Assembly: GCA_934276735.1 (NCBI GenBank)
Contig: CAKQTG010000001.1
Coordinates: 124,001 to 188,000 of the forward strand
Reading direction: 5' to 3'
Length of the DNA: 64,000 nucleotides
Source: an uncultured Alphaproteobacteria bacterium
GTDB taxonomy: Bacteria; Pseudomonadota; Alphaproteobacteria; Rs-D84
The notes below the pieces were generated by a model that saw only the letters and a list, made by a program, of their open reading frames with translations, did no database searches and was not told the origin of the DNA. Shown one piece after another: positions 33,716 through 40,536 of the stretch (position 1 is the first letter of the stretch; every line of letters starts with the position of its first letter). The position numbers and the translations under genes are program-made.

Positions 33716-34589
33716 ATTCGGACTGGGACGCGGCTTGGCCGACCTGCAAAGCGAAATGGGAACAAATGTTCCAAACATATCGGTTTTGACCGGTGCCGAT
33801 GGACGCGTTATTGTAAAGCATATCCCGCTGATTCAAATCGGTGCAAACCCAGACCAGCCACGCAAAACGTTTAACGAGGCGGACCTGGCGGACCTGGCGG
33901 CATCAATAAAAGAAAAGGGTGTGTTGAGCCCGATAATCCTGCGCGCGGTGACGGGACGACCATATATGTATGAAATCGTCGCAGGTGAACGTCGCTATCG
34001 CGCCAGCAAAATGGCTGGCCTGGCCGAAATTCCGGCCTTGATAAAGAAAATGACCGACAATGACGCGATGGAAACCGCCCTGATTGAAAATGTCCAGCGC
34101 GAAAACCTGAATCCAATAGAAGAGGCCATCGCATACCAAAACCTGATGGACAAATGTGAATATTCATTGGACGATGTGGCGCGTCTGATTAGTAAATCAG
34201 CCAGTTATATCCGTAACAGCCTGCGTCTGGGCGACCTGCCGGAAAGTGTCAAGGACAAGGTGCGTTCCGGTGCGATTTCCGCATCGCATGCGCGCACAAT
34301 CGCGGTTTCTGACAATCCTGAAGAATTGGCAAACGAAATCGTTGCACACGGTTTATCGGTTGCTGAAACAGCCACACGCGTAAAGCAGGGCACACGCCGC
34401 CGCAGCGGACGTGCATACATCAACAAGACAATTGATGACGCCGCGCGACGTGATATTGAATCGCGTATCCATGCCGTCCTGGGCGTGCCGGTAAAATTGC
34501 AAGAACGCCGTGGCGGGGCAGGGCAAATTGTTTTGACGTTTGCCACCCGTATCCAGATGAACGAATTGGTTGAAAAACTGACAAAATAA
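33705..34589 (+). CDS. parB: Chromosome partitioning protein ParB (Spo0J)
   Basis: 294 residues. CTP-dependent clamp loaded at parS. The CTP-binding boxes are intact: GERRYRA near residue 94 and ENVQRENLNPIEEA near residue 128; the parS-reading helix-turn-helix follows (YSLDDVARLISKSASYIRNSLRL). The C-terminal dimerisation domain ends GGAGQIVLTFATRIQMNELVEKL. GGAAGGGG precedes the ATG. Confidence 0.96.
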   Translation: MATKFGLGRGLADLQSEMGTNVPNISVLTGADGRVIVKHIPLIQIGANPDQPRKTFNEADLADLAASIKEKGVLSPIILRAVTGRPYMYEIVAGERRYRASKMAGLAEIPALIKKMTDNDAMETALIENVQRENLNPIEEAIAYQNLMDKCEYSLDDVARLISKSASYIRNSLRLGDLPESVKDKVRSGAISASHARTIAVSDNPEELANEIVAHGLSVAETATRVKQGTRRRSGRAYINKTIDDAARRDIESRIHAVLGVPVKLQERRGGAGQIVLTFATRIQMNELVEKLTK

Positions 34590-34593
34590 ATCA

Positions 34594-34623
34594 AAAAAAG
34601 GCCGGCAAATACCGGCTTTTTTT
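34594..34623 (+). terminator. Intrinsic terminator after parB
   Basis: Hairpin GCCGG-CAAATA-CCGGC followed by seven T residues. Confidence 0.82.
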
Positions 34624-34651
34624 AAATATTTTCTGGCTGTCAAAAAAGCGA

Positions 34652-34683
34652 TAAAAAACACCGGCATTTACCGGTGTTTTTTA
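34652..34683 (-). terminator. Intrinsic terminator after pal
   Basis: Hairpin CACCGG-CATTTA-CCGGTG with A/T runs on both sides. Confidence 0.85.
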
Positions 34684-34700
34684 TATTTTTTACAACACTA

Positions 34701-35117
34701 TTATTTAACAGTTGTTGTTGCGTTACGGTTGAATTTCCAAACCTTTTCGCCGGTTCCTTGAACCAATGGGCGTTCTTTACCATAAGAAATGGTCGAGATA
34801 CGTTTAGAATCAATGCCGTCTTTGACCAAAACAGCCTTGGCTGCGTTTGCACGACGTGCACCCAATGCCAAGTTGTATTCGGTAGAACCACGTTCGTCGC
34901 AGTTACCAGCAATCTGGACCTTGGTGTCTGCGTGATTCTTCATATACAATGACTGGCCCAACAGATTGTCGCGTGCTTCGTCAGAAATTTCCGAAGAATT
35001 GAACGCAAAGAATACGCGTTGATCATTCAAGTCAGCAGGTTCAACGATGCTGGAACCACCGCAGGCAGCCAACATACCAGCAACACCAGCCAACATAGCA
35101 AAGTTTTTAATTTTCAT
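34701..35117 (-). CDS. pal: Peptidoglycan-associated lipoprotein Pal
   Basis: 138 residues. Lipobox LAAC with cysteine 19. The OmpA-like domain QIAGNCDERGSTEYNLALGARRANAAKAVL is the Pal signature. Outer-membrane lipoprotein that binds peptidoglycan and TolB. AAGGGAG precedes the ATG. tolB, tolQ and tolR are not adjacent; pal stands alone between a terminator and a divergent promoter. Confidence 0.95.
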   Translation of the reverse strand: MKIKNFAMLAGVAGMLAACGGSSIVEPADLNDQRVFFAFNSSEISDEARDNLLGQSLYMKNHADTKVQIAGNCDERGSTEYNLALGARRANAAKAVLVKDGIDSKRISTISYGKERPLVQGTGEKVWKFNRNATTTVK

Positions 35118-35129
35118 GAAAATACTCCC

Positions 35130-35163
35130 TTGAGTTTCTGTTGCTCGTGGTATAGTCTATAAT
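35130..35163. promoter_or_regulatory. Shared divergent promoter region of pal and the UDG-like gene
   Basis: The 11-nt inverted repeat TATAGTCTATA (35151-35161) offers -10-like hexamers on both strands (TATAAT at 35158-35163 plus; TATAGA on minus). -35 elements are weak: TTGAGT at 35130-35135 fits the TATAGT hexamer with a 15-nt spacer. Confidence 0.4.
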
Positions 35164-35195
35164 GAAATGTTTGAAAAATCAAGGAAAATAAAAAA

Positions 35196-36008
35196 ATGCA
35201 TTGCAATGAATTGCAAGATCTTGCATTGGCAGGCGTCCGTTGGGAATTGACTGATATGCCGTTCGCCATGTCGCAACGTGCGGCGGTTGCCGCGGCCGCG
35301 CGAGTGGCGGGCGATAATGTATCAACAGACAGTGCATCAGTATGCAGAGCCCAAGAATCTATCTCTGCACTGCGCACACCAACGTCGGTGGTACCGCCAA
35401 TCGCACCAACGACCGCTATATCAGCAGATACAGCACGTGCAATGGCGGCACGCCCCGGCGACATTGATGCGTTGTTACGTATGATTTCTGAATTTGGGCA
35501 TCCGCTGCGTGCAGCAGCAACAAACGTTGTTTTACCACACATTGCACCGAAACCAAACGGACTGGTCATAGTCACAGATATACCCAGTGCTGACGACGAC
35601 GCATCGGGGCGAATTTTGTCGGGCGCAGCGGGCGAATTATTAGACAAAATGATTGGCGCAATTGGTATGACGCGCGACAATGTATCCATTGTGCCGATTT
35701 TATTTTGGCGCACACCAGGGGGACGCACACCAACTGGGGACGAACTGGCATTAGCACGACCATTTGTGGTGCGCGCGCTAGATTTTTTATCACCGCGCCT
35801 TGTTTTAACACTGGGGACACTGGTGGCGACCGATATAGCTGGTGCAACACTGCCACGTGACCATGGCACGATATGTAACAGCAGTATGGGCATAAAATGT
35901 GTACCAATATTTCACCCAAATTACTTGTTGTTAAAACCGACTGCTAAACGCGAAGCATGGGACGCATTACAAAAAATTCAAAATTTGTTGAAAAGTCCCG
36001 ATAAATAG
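35196..36008 (+). CDS. Divergent family-4-type uracil-DNA glycosylase
   Basis: 270 residues; AAGGAAAA precedes the ATG. The C-terminal half aligns with alphaproteobacterial uracil-DNA glycosylases: SGAAGELLDKMIGAIGMTRDNVSIVPILFWRTPGGRTPT, then PFVVRALDFLSPRLVLTLG and IFHPNYLLLKP. The expected motif GEAPG reads TDIPS here, and cysteines I would expect for the iron-sulfur cluster (before the core and in the C-x-PF segment, here LARPF) are not seen. The Ala/Thr-rich N-terminal 90 residues are low complexity. The fold is likely; activity is uncertain. Confidence 0.68.
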   Translation: MHCNELQDLALAGVRWELTDMPFAMSQRAAVAAAARVAGDNVSTDSASVCRAQESISALRTPTSVVPPIAPTTAISADTARAMAARPGDIDALLRMISEFGHPLRAAATNVVLPHIAPKPNGLVIVTDIPSADDDASGRILSGAAGELLDKMIGAIGMTRDNVSIVPILFWRTPGGRTPTGDELALARPFVVRALDFLSPRLVLTLGTLVATDIAGATLPRDHGTICNSSMGIKCVPIFHPNYLLLKPTAKREAWDALQKIQNLLKSPDK

Positions 36009-36044
36009 TAAATAATTTCCGCATAAGTATAAAAGGAGCCTACA

Positions 36045-36599
36045 ATTAGACCAACATTTAACCGTGATAATCGCCGGGACACGGGCCCGCGCATGAATAA
36101 TCGGATTTTTGCAAAAACCGTCCAAGTAATCAGTAATAATGGCCAGAATCTGGGGATTATGCCAACGTCTAATGCATTACAAATGGCAATAGACGAAGGA
36201 CTGGATTTGGTTGAAATCAATGCCAATGGCGCGGTACCAATCGTCAAAATTATGGACTATGGTAAATTCAAGTATGAACAAAAAAAGCGCGCATCCGAAG
36301 CAAAAAAGAATCAAAAAACAACCGAAATGAAGGAAGTTTGGGTCAAACCGTTTATCGAAGAAAATGACCTGAATATCAAAATGAAAAAGGTGTTTGAATT
36401 CTTGGGGCAGGGCAACAAGGTCAAAATCGCTGTTATGACACGCGGTTCTAAAAAGGTTTTGGCCCGTGGCAAAGACGCTGTCCCAGAATTGTTTGCACGT
36501 ATTATGGAATTGATTGGTGACGCGGGTGTTCTGGAATCCAAGTCAAAACCAGATGAACGCACAAAATCAATCATTGTCGCCCCAGCCGGCAAGAAATAA
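36045..36599 (+). CDS. infC: Translation initiation factor IF-3 with ATT start codon
   Basis: 184 residues. The IF-3 sequence continues in frame upstream of ATG 36093 (RPTFNRDNRRDTGPRMNNRIFAK), reaching ATT at 36045 with GGAG (36035-36038) exactly 6 nt before it and no ATG, GTG or TTG at a suitable position. An AUU start is the known autoregulatory feature of E. coli infC. Core motifs: SNALQMAIDEGLDLVEINANGAVPIVKIMDYGKFKYEQKK and the C-domain QGNKVKIAVMTRGSKK. IF-3 binds the 30S subunit and rejects non-canonical starts, including its own. rpmI/rplT do not follow. Confidence 0.93.
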   Translation: MRPTFNRDNRRDTGPRMNNRIFAKTVQVISNNGQNLGIMPTSNALQMAIDEGLDLVEINANGAVPIVKIMDYGKFKYEQKKRASEAKKNQKTTEMKEVWVKPFIEENDLNIKMKKVFEFLGQGNKVKIAVMTRGSKKVLARGKDAVPELFARIMELIGDAGVLESKSKPDERTKSIIVAPAGKK

Positions 36600-36625
36600 A
36601 AAACGCGCCCCAGGCGCGTTTTTTA
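36600..36625 (+). terminator. Intrinsic terminator after infC
   Basis: Hairpin CGCGCC-CCA-GGCGCG followed by six T residues; a short repeat remnant starts directly after the T-run (TAGAGCA). Confidence 0.87.
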
Positions 36626-36685
36626 GAGCACAGATAATAGATAGTGCGTCGCCGGCGCACCTGTTTTTTGCCGCCAAATGGCCAC

Positions 36686-36714
36686 TTGTGTTTTCAGCAA
36701 AACGATTGTATAAT
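36686..36714 (+). promoter_or_regulatory. Promoter of structured RNA copy B
   Basis: TTGTGT (36686-36691), 17-nt spacer, TATAAT (36709-36714); hairpin 1 begins 8 nt later, as in copy A. Confidence 0.6.
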
Positions 36715-36719
36715 TCTCG

Positions 36720-36897
36720 TTGCAGTGACGTGTTGTCGCTGTGGGGAATAGAAACCCCATATAGAGTCATCCGCAGGGATGTAAAAAACTCCAACCAGTA
36801 TCGGGTTGGAGGGCCGTGAATATATTGAATAAACGCGCTATAAACTCTATTATAGTTTCTATCCTCCAACCACCTGATTTTCTGGTGGTTTTCTTTT
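36720..36897 (+). ncRNA. Structured RNA, copy B, with its own terminator
   Basis: Five hairpins matching copy A in order and spacing: CAGTGAC/GTCGCTG (36723-36741), TGGGG/CCCCA (36742-36759), CATCC-GCAG-GGATG (36768-36781), CTCCAACC/GGTTGGAG (36789-36811) and AAACT/AGTTT (36842-36858). The stretch GTGAATATATTGAATAA is identical to copy A, and CAACCACCTGA recurs near the end. Hairpins 1, 3 and 5 differ in sequence but keep pairing. A terminator (36868-36899) ends the RNA, right before the ribosome-binding site of an XRE-like remnant. Confidence 0.6.
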
Positions 36898-36899
36898 TT
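36868..36899 (+). terminator. Terminator/attenuator of RNA copy B
   Basis: Stem AACCACC / GGTGGTT with a 9-nt loop followed by TTCTTTTTT; it ends at the GGGGG preceding ATG 36910. Confidence 0.8.
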
Positions 36900-36909
36900 G
36901 GGGGCGCAT

Positions 36910-37086
36910 ATGAAAATCGGTGTTCAAATTGAGCAAATTCGGCAAAAAATGGGATTATCTGTTGTATTTATGTGCAACGCACCACAGTCTGGCACTTTAG
37001 ATAGCAAAGCGCAGAGAGCAATGTTTGTGCTCGCGCCGCTCGCAACATTTATATTACCTGGATTCTGGGGTCAAGCCCCAGAATGA
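36910..37086 (+). pseudogene. Truncated XRE-type regulator remnant
   Basis: ATG 36910 with GGGGG upstream. The first 17 residues, MKIGVQIEQIRQKMGLS, look like helix 1 of an XRE/Cro-CI domain, but the sequence then loses similarity and runs at 36998 into repeat island 3, which supplies the remaining codons up to 37086. The recognition helix is missing, so it cannot be a functional HTH. It occupies the same place after RNA copy B as the intact XRE gene after copy A. Confidence 0.5.
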
Positions 37087-37251
37087 CACTTATGAATAAA
37101 ACCGCAACCAAAACATAAACAATATTCATAAAATGAAAACCATAATTCAGTCTTTGTCATCCTATGGCTTGACCATAGGATCCAGGTAATTAGAGTTGTC
37201 CGACATCGGCGGACACTTTCATTGCTCTCTGCTTCTGCGCTCTGCTCTCTA
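36998..37251. repeat. Intergenic repeat island 3
   Basis: Starts with TAGATAGCA (one mismatch to TAGAGAGCA) and ends with TGCTCTCTA (37243-37251), just before the macB terminator. Contains the reversed GCGAGC-type flank and the 130-bp inverted-repeat element at 37057-37186. No gene. The 36625-36685 stretch before RNA copy B has only a fragment resembling the end of island 1. Confidence 0.75.
37057..37186 (-). repeat. 130-bp inverted-repeat element, copy 3
   Basis: Arms at 37057-37087 (CTGGGG/CCCCAG) and 37156-37186 (CCTATGG/CCATAGG). The whole element including flank and core is the reverse complement of copy 1. Confidence 0.85.
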
Positions 37252-37253
37252 AT

Positions 37254-37280
37254 AAAAATTCGCCCCAAACGGGGCGTTTT
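37254..37280 (-). terminator. Intrinsic terminator after the MacB-like permease gene
   Basis: Hairpin CGCCCC-AAA-CGGGGCG; on the minus strand it is followed by an AT-rich T-tract. Confidence 0.82.
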
Positions 37281-38497
37281 TATTCATATCGCAGACTGTC
37301 AATCGGGTTCAGTTTTGCAGCCTTTAATGCTGGTACAACGCCAGACGCCAATCCAACAATTACAGCAACCGATACAGACAAAATAACAGGCCAGACCGAG
37401 AAGGGCACATTATATCCCAACCACAGACGCCCGACACCCTGGGACAGGCCGACGCCCAACAACAGCCCGGCCATAGAGCCAATAAATGAAATCAGAATCG
37501 ATTCAGACAAGAATTGAATTATAATCTGGCGTTCACGCGCACCAATTGCCTTGCGAATACCGATTTCACGTGTGCGCTCTGCAACAGACACTAACATCAT
37601 ATTCATAATTCCAATTGCCCCAACCAGTAACGATACCGCCGCAATCGCAATCAACAGCATTTTCATATAACCGGTGACTGTATTCATGGTTTCCATGACC
37701 TGTTTCATGTCCATAATCTGGAAATCGTCAACGTCAGAATCCTTTAATTTATGACGATTACGTAACAATGACGTGATTTGTTCAATTACCAGTGAATTAT
37801 CCGCATCTGAATACAGTTTCAGCGAAATCATTTGGACAGCATTGGGAAAGCGACTGCCCGACAAACGCTTTTTCAATGTTGTTATCGGAATCAAAACCAT
37901 ATCGTCTTGGCTGCCCATAGCAGAATCACCCTTGGCCTTGGTCACACCTATAACAACAAAGGGGGTATTTTGGACGCGGATTACCGTTCCCACGGGATTG
38001 TCCGGCAATCCCAATTCTTCGGCCGTTGTGGGCCCAATAACGGCGTATGTTGACGCATTGCGCACAGCCGCATCGTCAAAGAACGCACCTTTTTCCATCT
38101 CTATATTCTGAACGGTGGTATAGCCAGGATACACACCCGTCATTGATGTAGACCAGTTTTTATTTCCATACACAACCTGGGCCCCGGACATTTGCACAGG
38201 ACTGACTGCGGCAACATCGGGCAATTTTGCAATATATTCTGCATCGTCAATGGTCAGTGTCTGGCGATTGCCGCTGCGCACACCACCAGTTTGTGCTGCG
38301 CCAGCGCGGATGATAATCGTGCCTGTGCCCAACGATGAAAACTGATCTGTGATTTGCTTTTGCACGGTTTCGCCAACAGCGACCATAATCACCACCGCCA
38401 TAACACCAATAACAATGCCTAAAACGGTCAAAAACGAACGAATTTTATTTCCACTGATTGACAGCCACGATTCTTTGAAAATATCATTAAATGTCAT
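37280..38497 (-). CDS. MacB-like ABC transporter permease
   Basis: 405 residues. An N-terminal membrane helix (about 20-42, FLTVLGIVIGVMAVVIMVAVG), a large periplasmic MacB_PCD domain (to about 280), and three C-terminal helices forming the FtsX domain (AIAAVSLLVGAIGIMNMMLVSVAERTREIGIRKAIG is the signature; then QFLSESILISFIGSMAGLLLG). With the ATPase gene upstream it forms a MacB-type transporter, split into two polypeptides rather than the fused MacB of E. coli. Works mechanistically by coupling ATP hydrolysis to periplasmic extrusion through a TolC channel. Confidence 0.9.
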   Translation of the reverse strand: MTFNDIFKESWLSISGNKIRSFLTVLGIVIGVMAVVIMVAVGETVQKQITDQFSSLGTGTIIIRAGAAQTGGVRSGNRQTLTIDDAEYIAKLPDVAAVSPVQMSGAQVVYGNKNWSTSMTGVYPGYTTVQNIEMEKGAFFDDAAVRNASTYAVIGPTTAEELGLPDNPVGTVIRVQNTPFVVIGVTKAKGDSAMGSQDDMVLIPITTLKKRLSGSRFPNAVQMISLKLYSDADNSLVIEQITSLLRNRHKLKDSDVDDFQIMDMKQVMETMNTVTGYMKMLLIAIAAVSLLVGAIGIMNMMLVSVAERTREIGIRKAIGARERQIIIQFLSESILISFIGSMAGLLLGVGLSQGVGRLWLGYNVPFSVWPVILSVSVAVIVGLASGVVPALKAAKLNPIDSLRYE

Positions 38498-38511
38498 TTT
38501 TTACCCTCAAA

Positions 38512-39234
38512 TTACAACTTGTCATCGTTTTTGGGTATTTTGCCATCGTAATTTATACGCCCGTCACGAATGTGAATCAGACGGTCAGCATATCGCGCTA
38601 TATCAAATTCGTGCGTAATCATAACGATTGTTATACCCAAATCCTGGTTTAATTCCTTGAAAAATTTCAAAATTTCATTTCCCATTTTACTATCCAAGGC
38701 ACCTGTCGGCTCATCTGCCAGAATCAGTTTTGGATTTCCGGCCAACGCACGCGCTATTGCTACACGTTGTTTCATTCCACCCGATAATTGGTTCGGCAGG
38801 TATGTTTCAAAGTTTTCCAATCCGACACGCGCCAACATTTCACGGGCACGACGCACACGTTCTGACATTGGCTGTCCACGATACATTAGTGGCAACATTA
38901 CATTATCTAGCACAGTGCGCTTTGACAGCAAATTAAATTGCTGGAATACAAATCCGATATATTCATTTCGCACAATCGCCAATTCATCGGCCGTCATATT
39001 TGTAATATCGCGACCATATAATTCATACACCCCCGACGTTGGCGTATCCAGCGCACCGATAATATTCATACATGTGGATTTCCCAGACCCAGACGGCCCC
39101 ATAATCGCGACAAATTCGTGTGCGTGCACGTCAAAGTTTATATCAAATAAAACCTGTTGGACGCCGCCCAATTCCACTGGGAAACTTTTGCAAATATTCT
39201 GCATAGATATAATGATTTCTGATGTCTTTTTCAT
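38512..39234 (-). CDS. MacB/LolD-type ABC transporter ATP-binding protein
   Basis: 240 residues from ATG 39234 (AAGGAAG upstream). Walker A GPSGSGKST, Q-loop FVFQQFNLL, signature LSGGMKQRVAIARAL, Walker B LILADEPTGALD and the switch His in VMITHEF are all intact. Similarity pattern (NEYIGFVFQQFNLL, ADEPTGALDSKMG) is that of the MacB/LolD/FtsE group. Separated by 14 bp from the permease gene. A terminator and a separate -10 (TATAAT on the minus strand at 39259-39254) lie between it and macA. Confidence 0.93.
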   Translation of the reverse strand: MKKTSEIIISMQNICKSFPVELGGVQQVLFDINFDVHAHEFVAIMGPSGSGKSTCMNIIGALDTPTSGVYELYGRDITNMTADELAIVRNEYIGFVFQQFNLLSKRTVLDNVMLPLMYRGQPMSERVRRAREMLARVGLENFETYLPNQLSGGMKQRVAIARALAGNPKLILADEPTGALDSKMGNEILKFFKELNQDLGITIVMITHEFDIARYADRLIHIRDGRINYDGKIPKNDDKL

Positions 39235-39282
39235 TCTGCTTCCTTGGGATAATATTATACACTGATTTTTGCAGCAAACTAA

Positions 39283-39312
39283 TAAAAAACGCACATTACT
39301 GTGCGTTTTTTA
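39283..39312 (-). terminator. Intrinsic terminator between macA and the ATPase gene
   Basis: Hairpin ACGCAC-AGTAAT-GTGCGT (minus strand) followed by six T residues, inside what would otherwise be a single operon. Confidence 0.8.
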
Positions 39313-39315
39313 TAC

Positions 39316-40536
39316 CTACATTGGGCCACCGGGGCCACCGTGCATTCTGGTAGTGGTTGTGTTAGTATTTTTTTGTCCTGTGCGTCCAACAACAATCCGG
39401 TCGCCGTCCTGTATTTCGTCCGAGATGATTTCTGTTTCTGTTGCAGTCACCAGCCCCTTGGTATACGGCACTAGTAACACCTTGTCATCACGCAAAATTG
39501 CCACGTGGTCACTTGGTGTTGCATCACCCGCGTTATCAATAATATCGTCAAATTTTCGCAATATCAGTGCTGCATTCTGAACCGACCAAACATCTTTCTT
39601 TTCAGATACAACAATCGTAACAAATGCGGTCATTCCCGGCATCAATCGCAGATCAGCATTATCAACATCAATCACAACAGTATAAACAACAACATTTGAT
39701 GTTGTTGTCGGCGACAAACGAATCTGGCGCACAACGCCATTAAATGTCTGACCAGGATATGCGTCAACTGTGAACGTGACGGCTTGGCCGTCTTTGATTA
39801 CACCGATGTCCGCCTCGGACACAGATGTTTCAATCTGCATTTGGGACAGGTCTTCGGCAATCTTGAATAAATCAGGCGTCTGGAATGATGCCGCAACAGT
39901 TTGACCAACGTCCACTTCGCGTGAGATGACAGTCCCGTCCACCGGCGATTTAATTGTCGCATACCCCAGATTTGTGACCGCACGGTCATATTGCGATTGC
40001 ATACGATTGACGGACTGTTCAGCCTGTTCATATGTGGTCTGGGATTGTTCCATTTCTGCGCGAGAAATAAACCCCTCGTTATACAGGGTCTTGTTACGCT
40101 GGTATTCACTCTTTGCATAGTTGCGTTGTGATATCGCGCTGACCAAGGCGGCCTTCGCCTCGTCCACGGACGCCTGTAATACAGACGGTTCTATTTCCAA
40201 CAGAACGTCACCCTTTTTTACCTTGGAATTATAATCAACGTATAATTTTTCAATCGTGCCAGACACCTGGGAACCAACACTGACAGTGTTGACCGGCATA
40301 ATTTCACCAGTTGCCGTTACAACCTGACGCATATCACCACGATTGATGGGCAGGGTGGCCAGTGGTGCTTGCTTGGTCTTGGAACCACCAAATATTAAAA
40401 ACACACCGACTAAAATTATGACCAGTGTTAAAAACCACCATTTTTTCCGCCAAATCCACCGCGCCGCACGCCGCAGAAATGACGGCCGGGCTGGTGCGAC
40501 AGTTGCATTTGCTTCCTTAGTCTTGTGTTTTTTCAT
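39316..40536 (-). CDS. macA: MacA-like periplasmic adaptor (membrane fusion protein)
   Basis: 406 residues. Cytoplasmic basic N-terminus, membrane anchor (about 35-50, WWFLTLVIILVGVFLIFG), then the adaptor fold: lipoyl half (VSGTIEKLYVDYNSKVKKGDVLLEIEP), a long coiled-coil hairpin (about 105-175), the second lipoyl half (NLGYATIKSPVDGTVISREVDVGQTVAAS) and the beta-barrel domain. The C-terminus is Thr/Gly/Met-rich (MHGGPGGPM). Links the inner-membrane transporter to TolC. Overlaps tolC by 20 bp. Confidence 0.92.
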   Translation of the reverse strand: MKKHKTKEANATVAPARPSFLRRAARWIWRKKWWFLTLVIILVGVFLIFGGSKTKQAPLATLPINRGDMRQVVTATGEIMPVNTVSVGSQVSGTIEKLYVDYNSKVKKGDVLLEIEPSVLQASVDEAKAALVSAISQRNYAKSEYQRNKTLYNEGFISRAEMEQSQTTYEQAEQSVNRMQSQYDRAVTNLGYATIKSPVDGTVISREVDVGQTVAASFQTPDLFKIAEDLSQMQIETSVSEADIGVIKDGQAVTFTVDAYPGQTFNGVVRQIRLSPTTTSNVVVYTVVIDVDNADLRLMPGMTAFVTIVVSEKKDVWSVQNAALILRKFDDIIDNAGDATPSDHVAILRDDKVLLVPYTKGLVTATETEIISDEIQDGDRIVVGRTGQKNTNTTTTRMHGGPGGPM

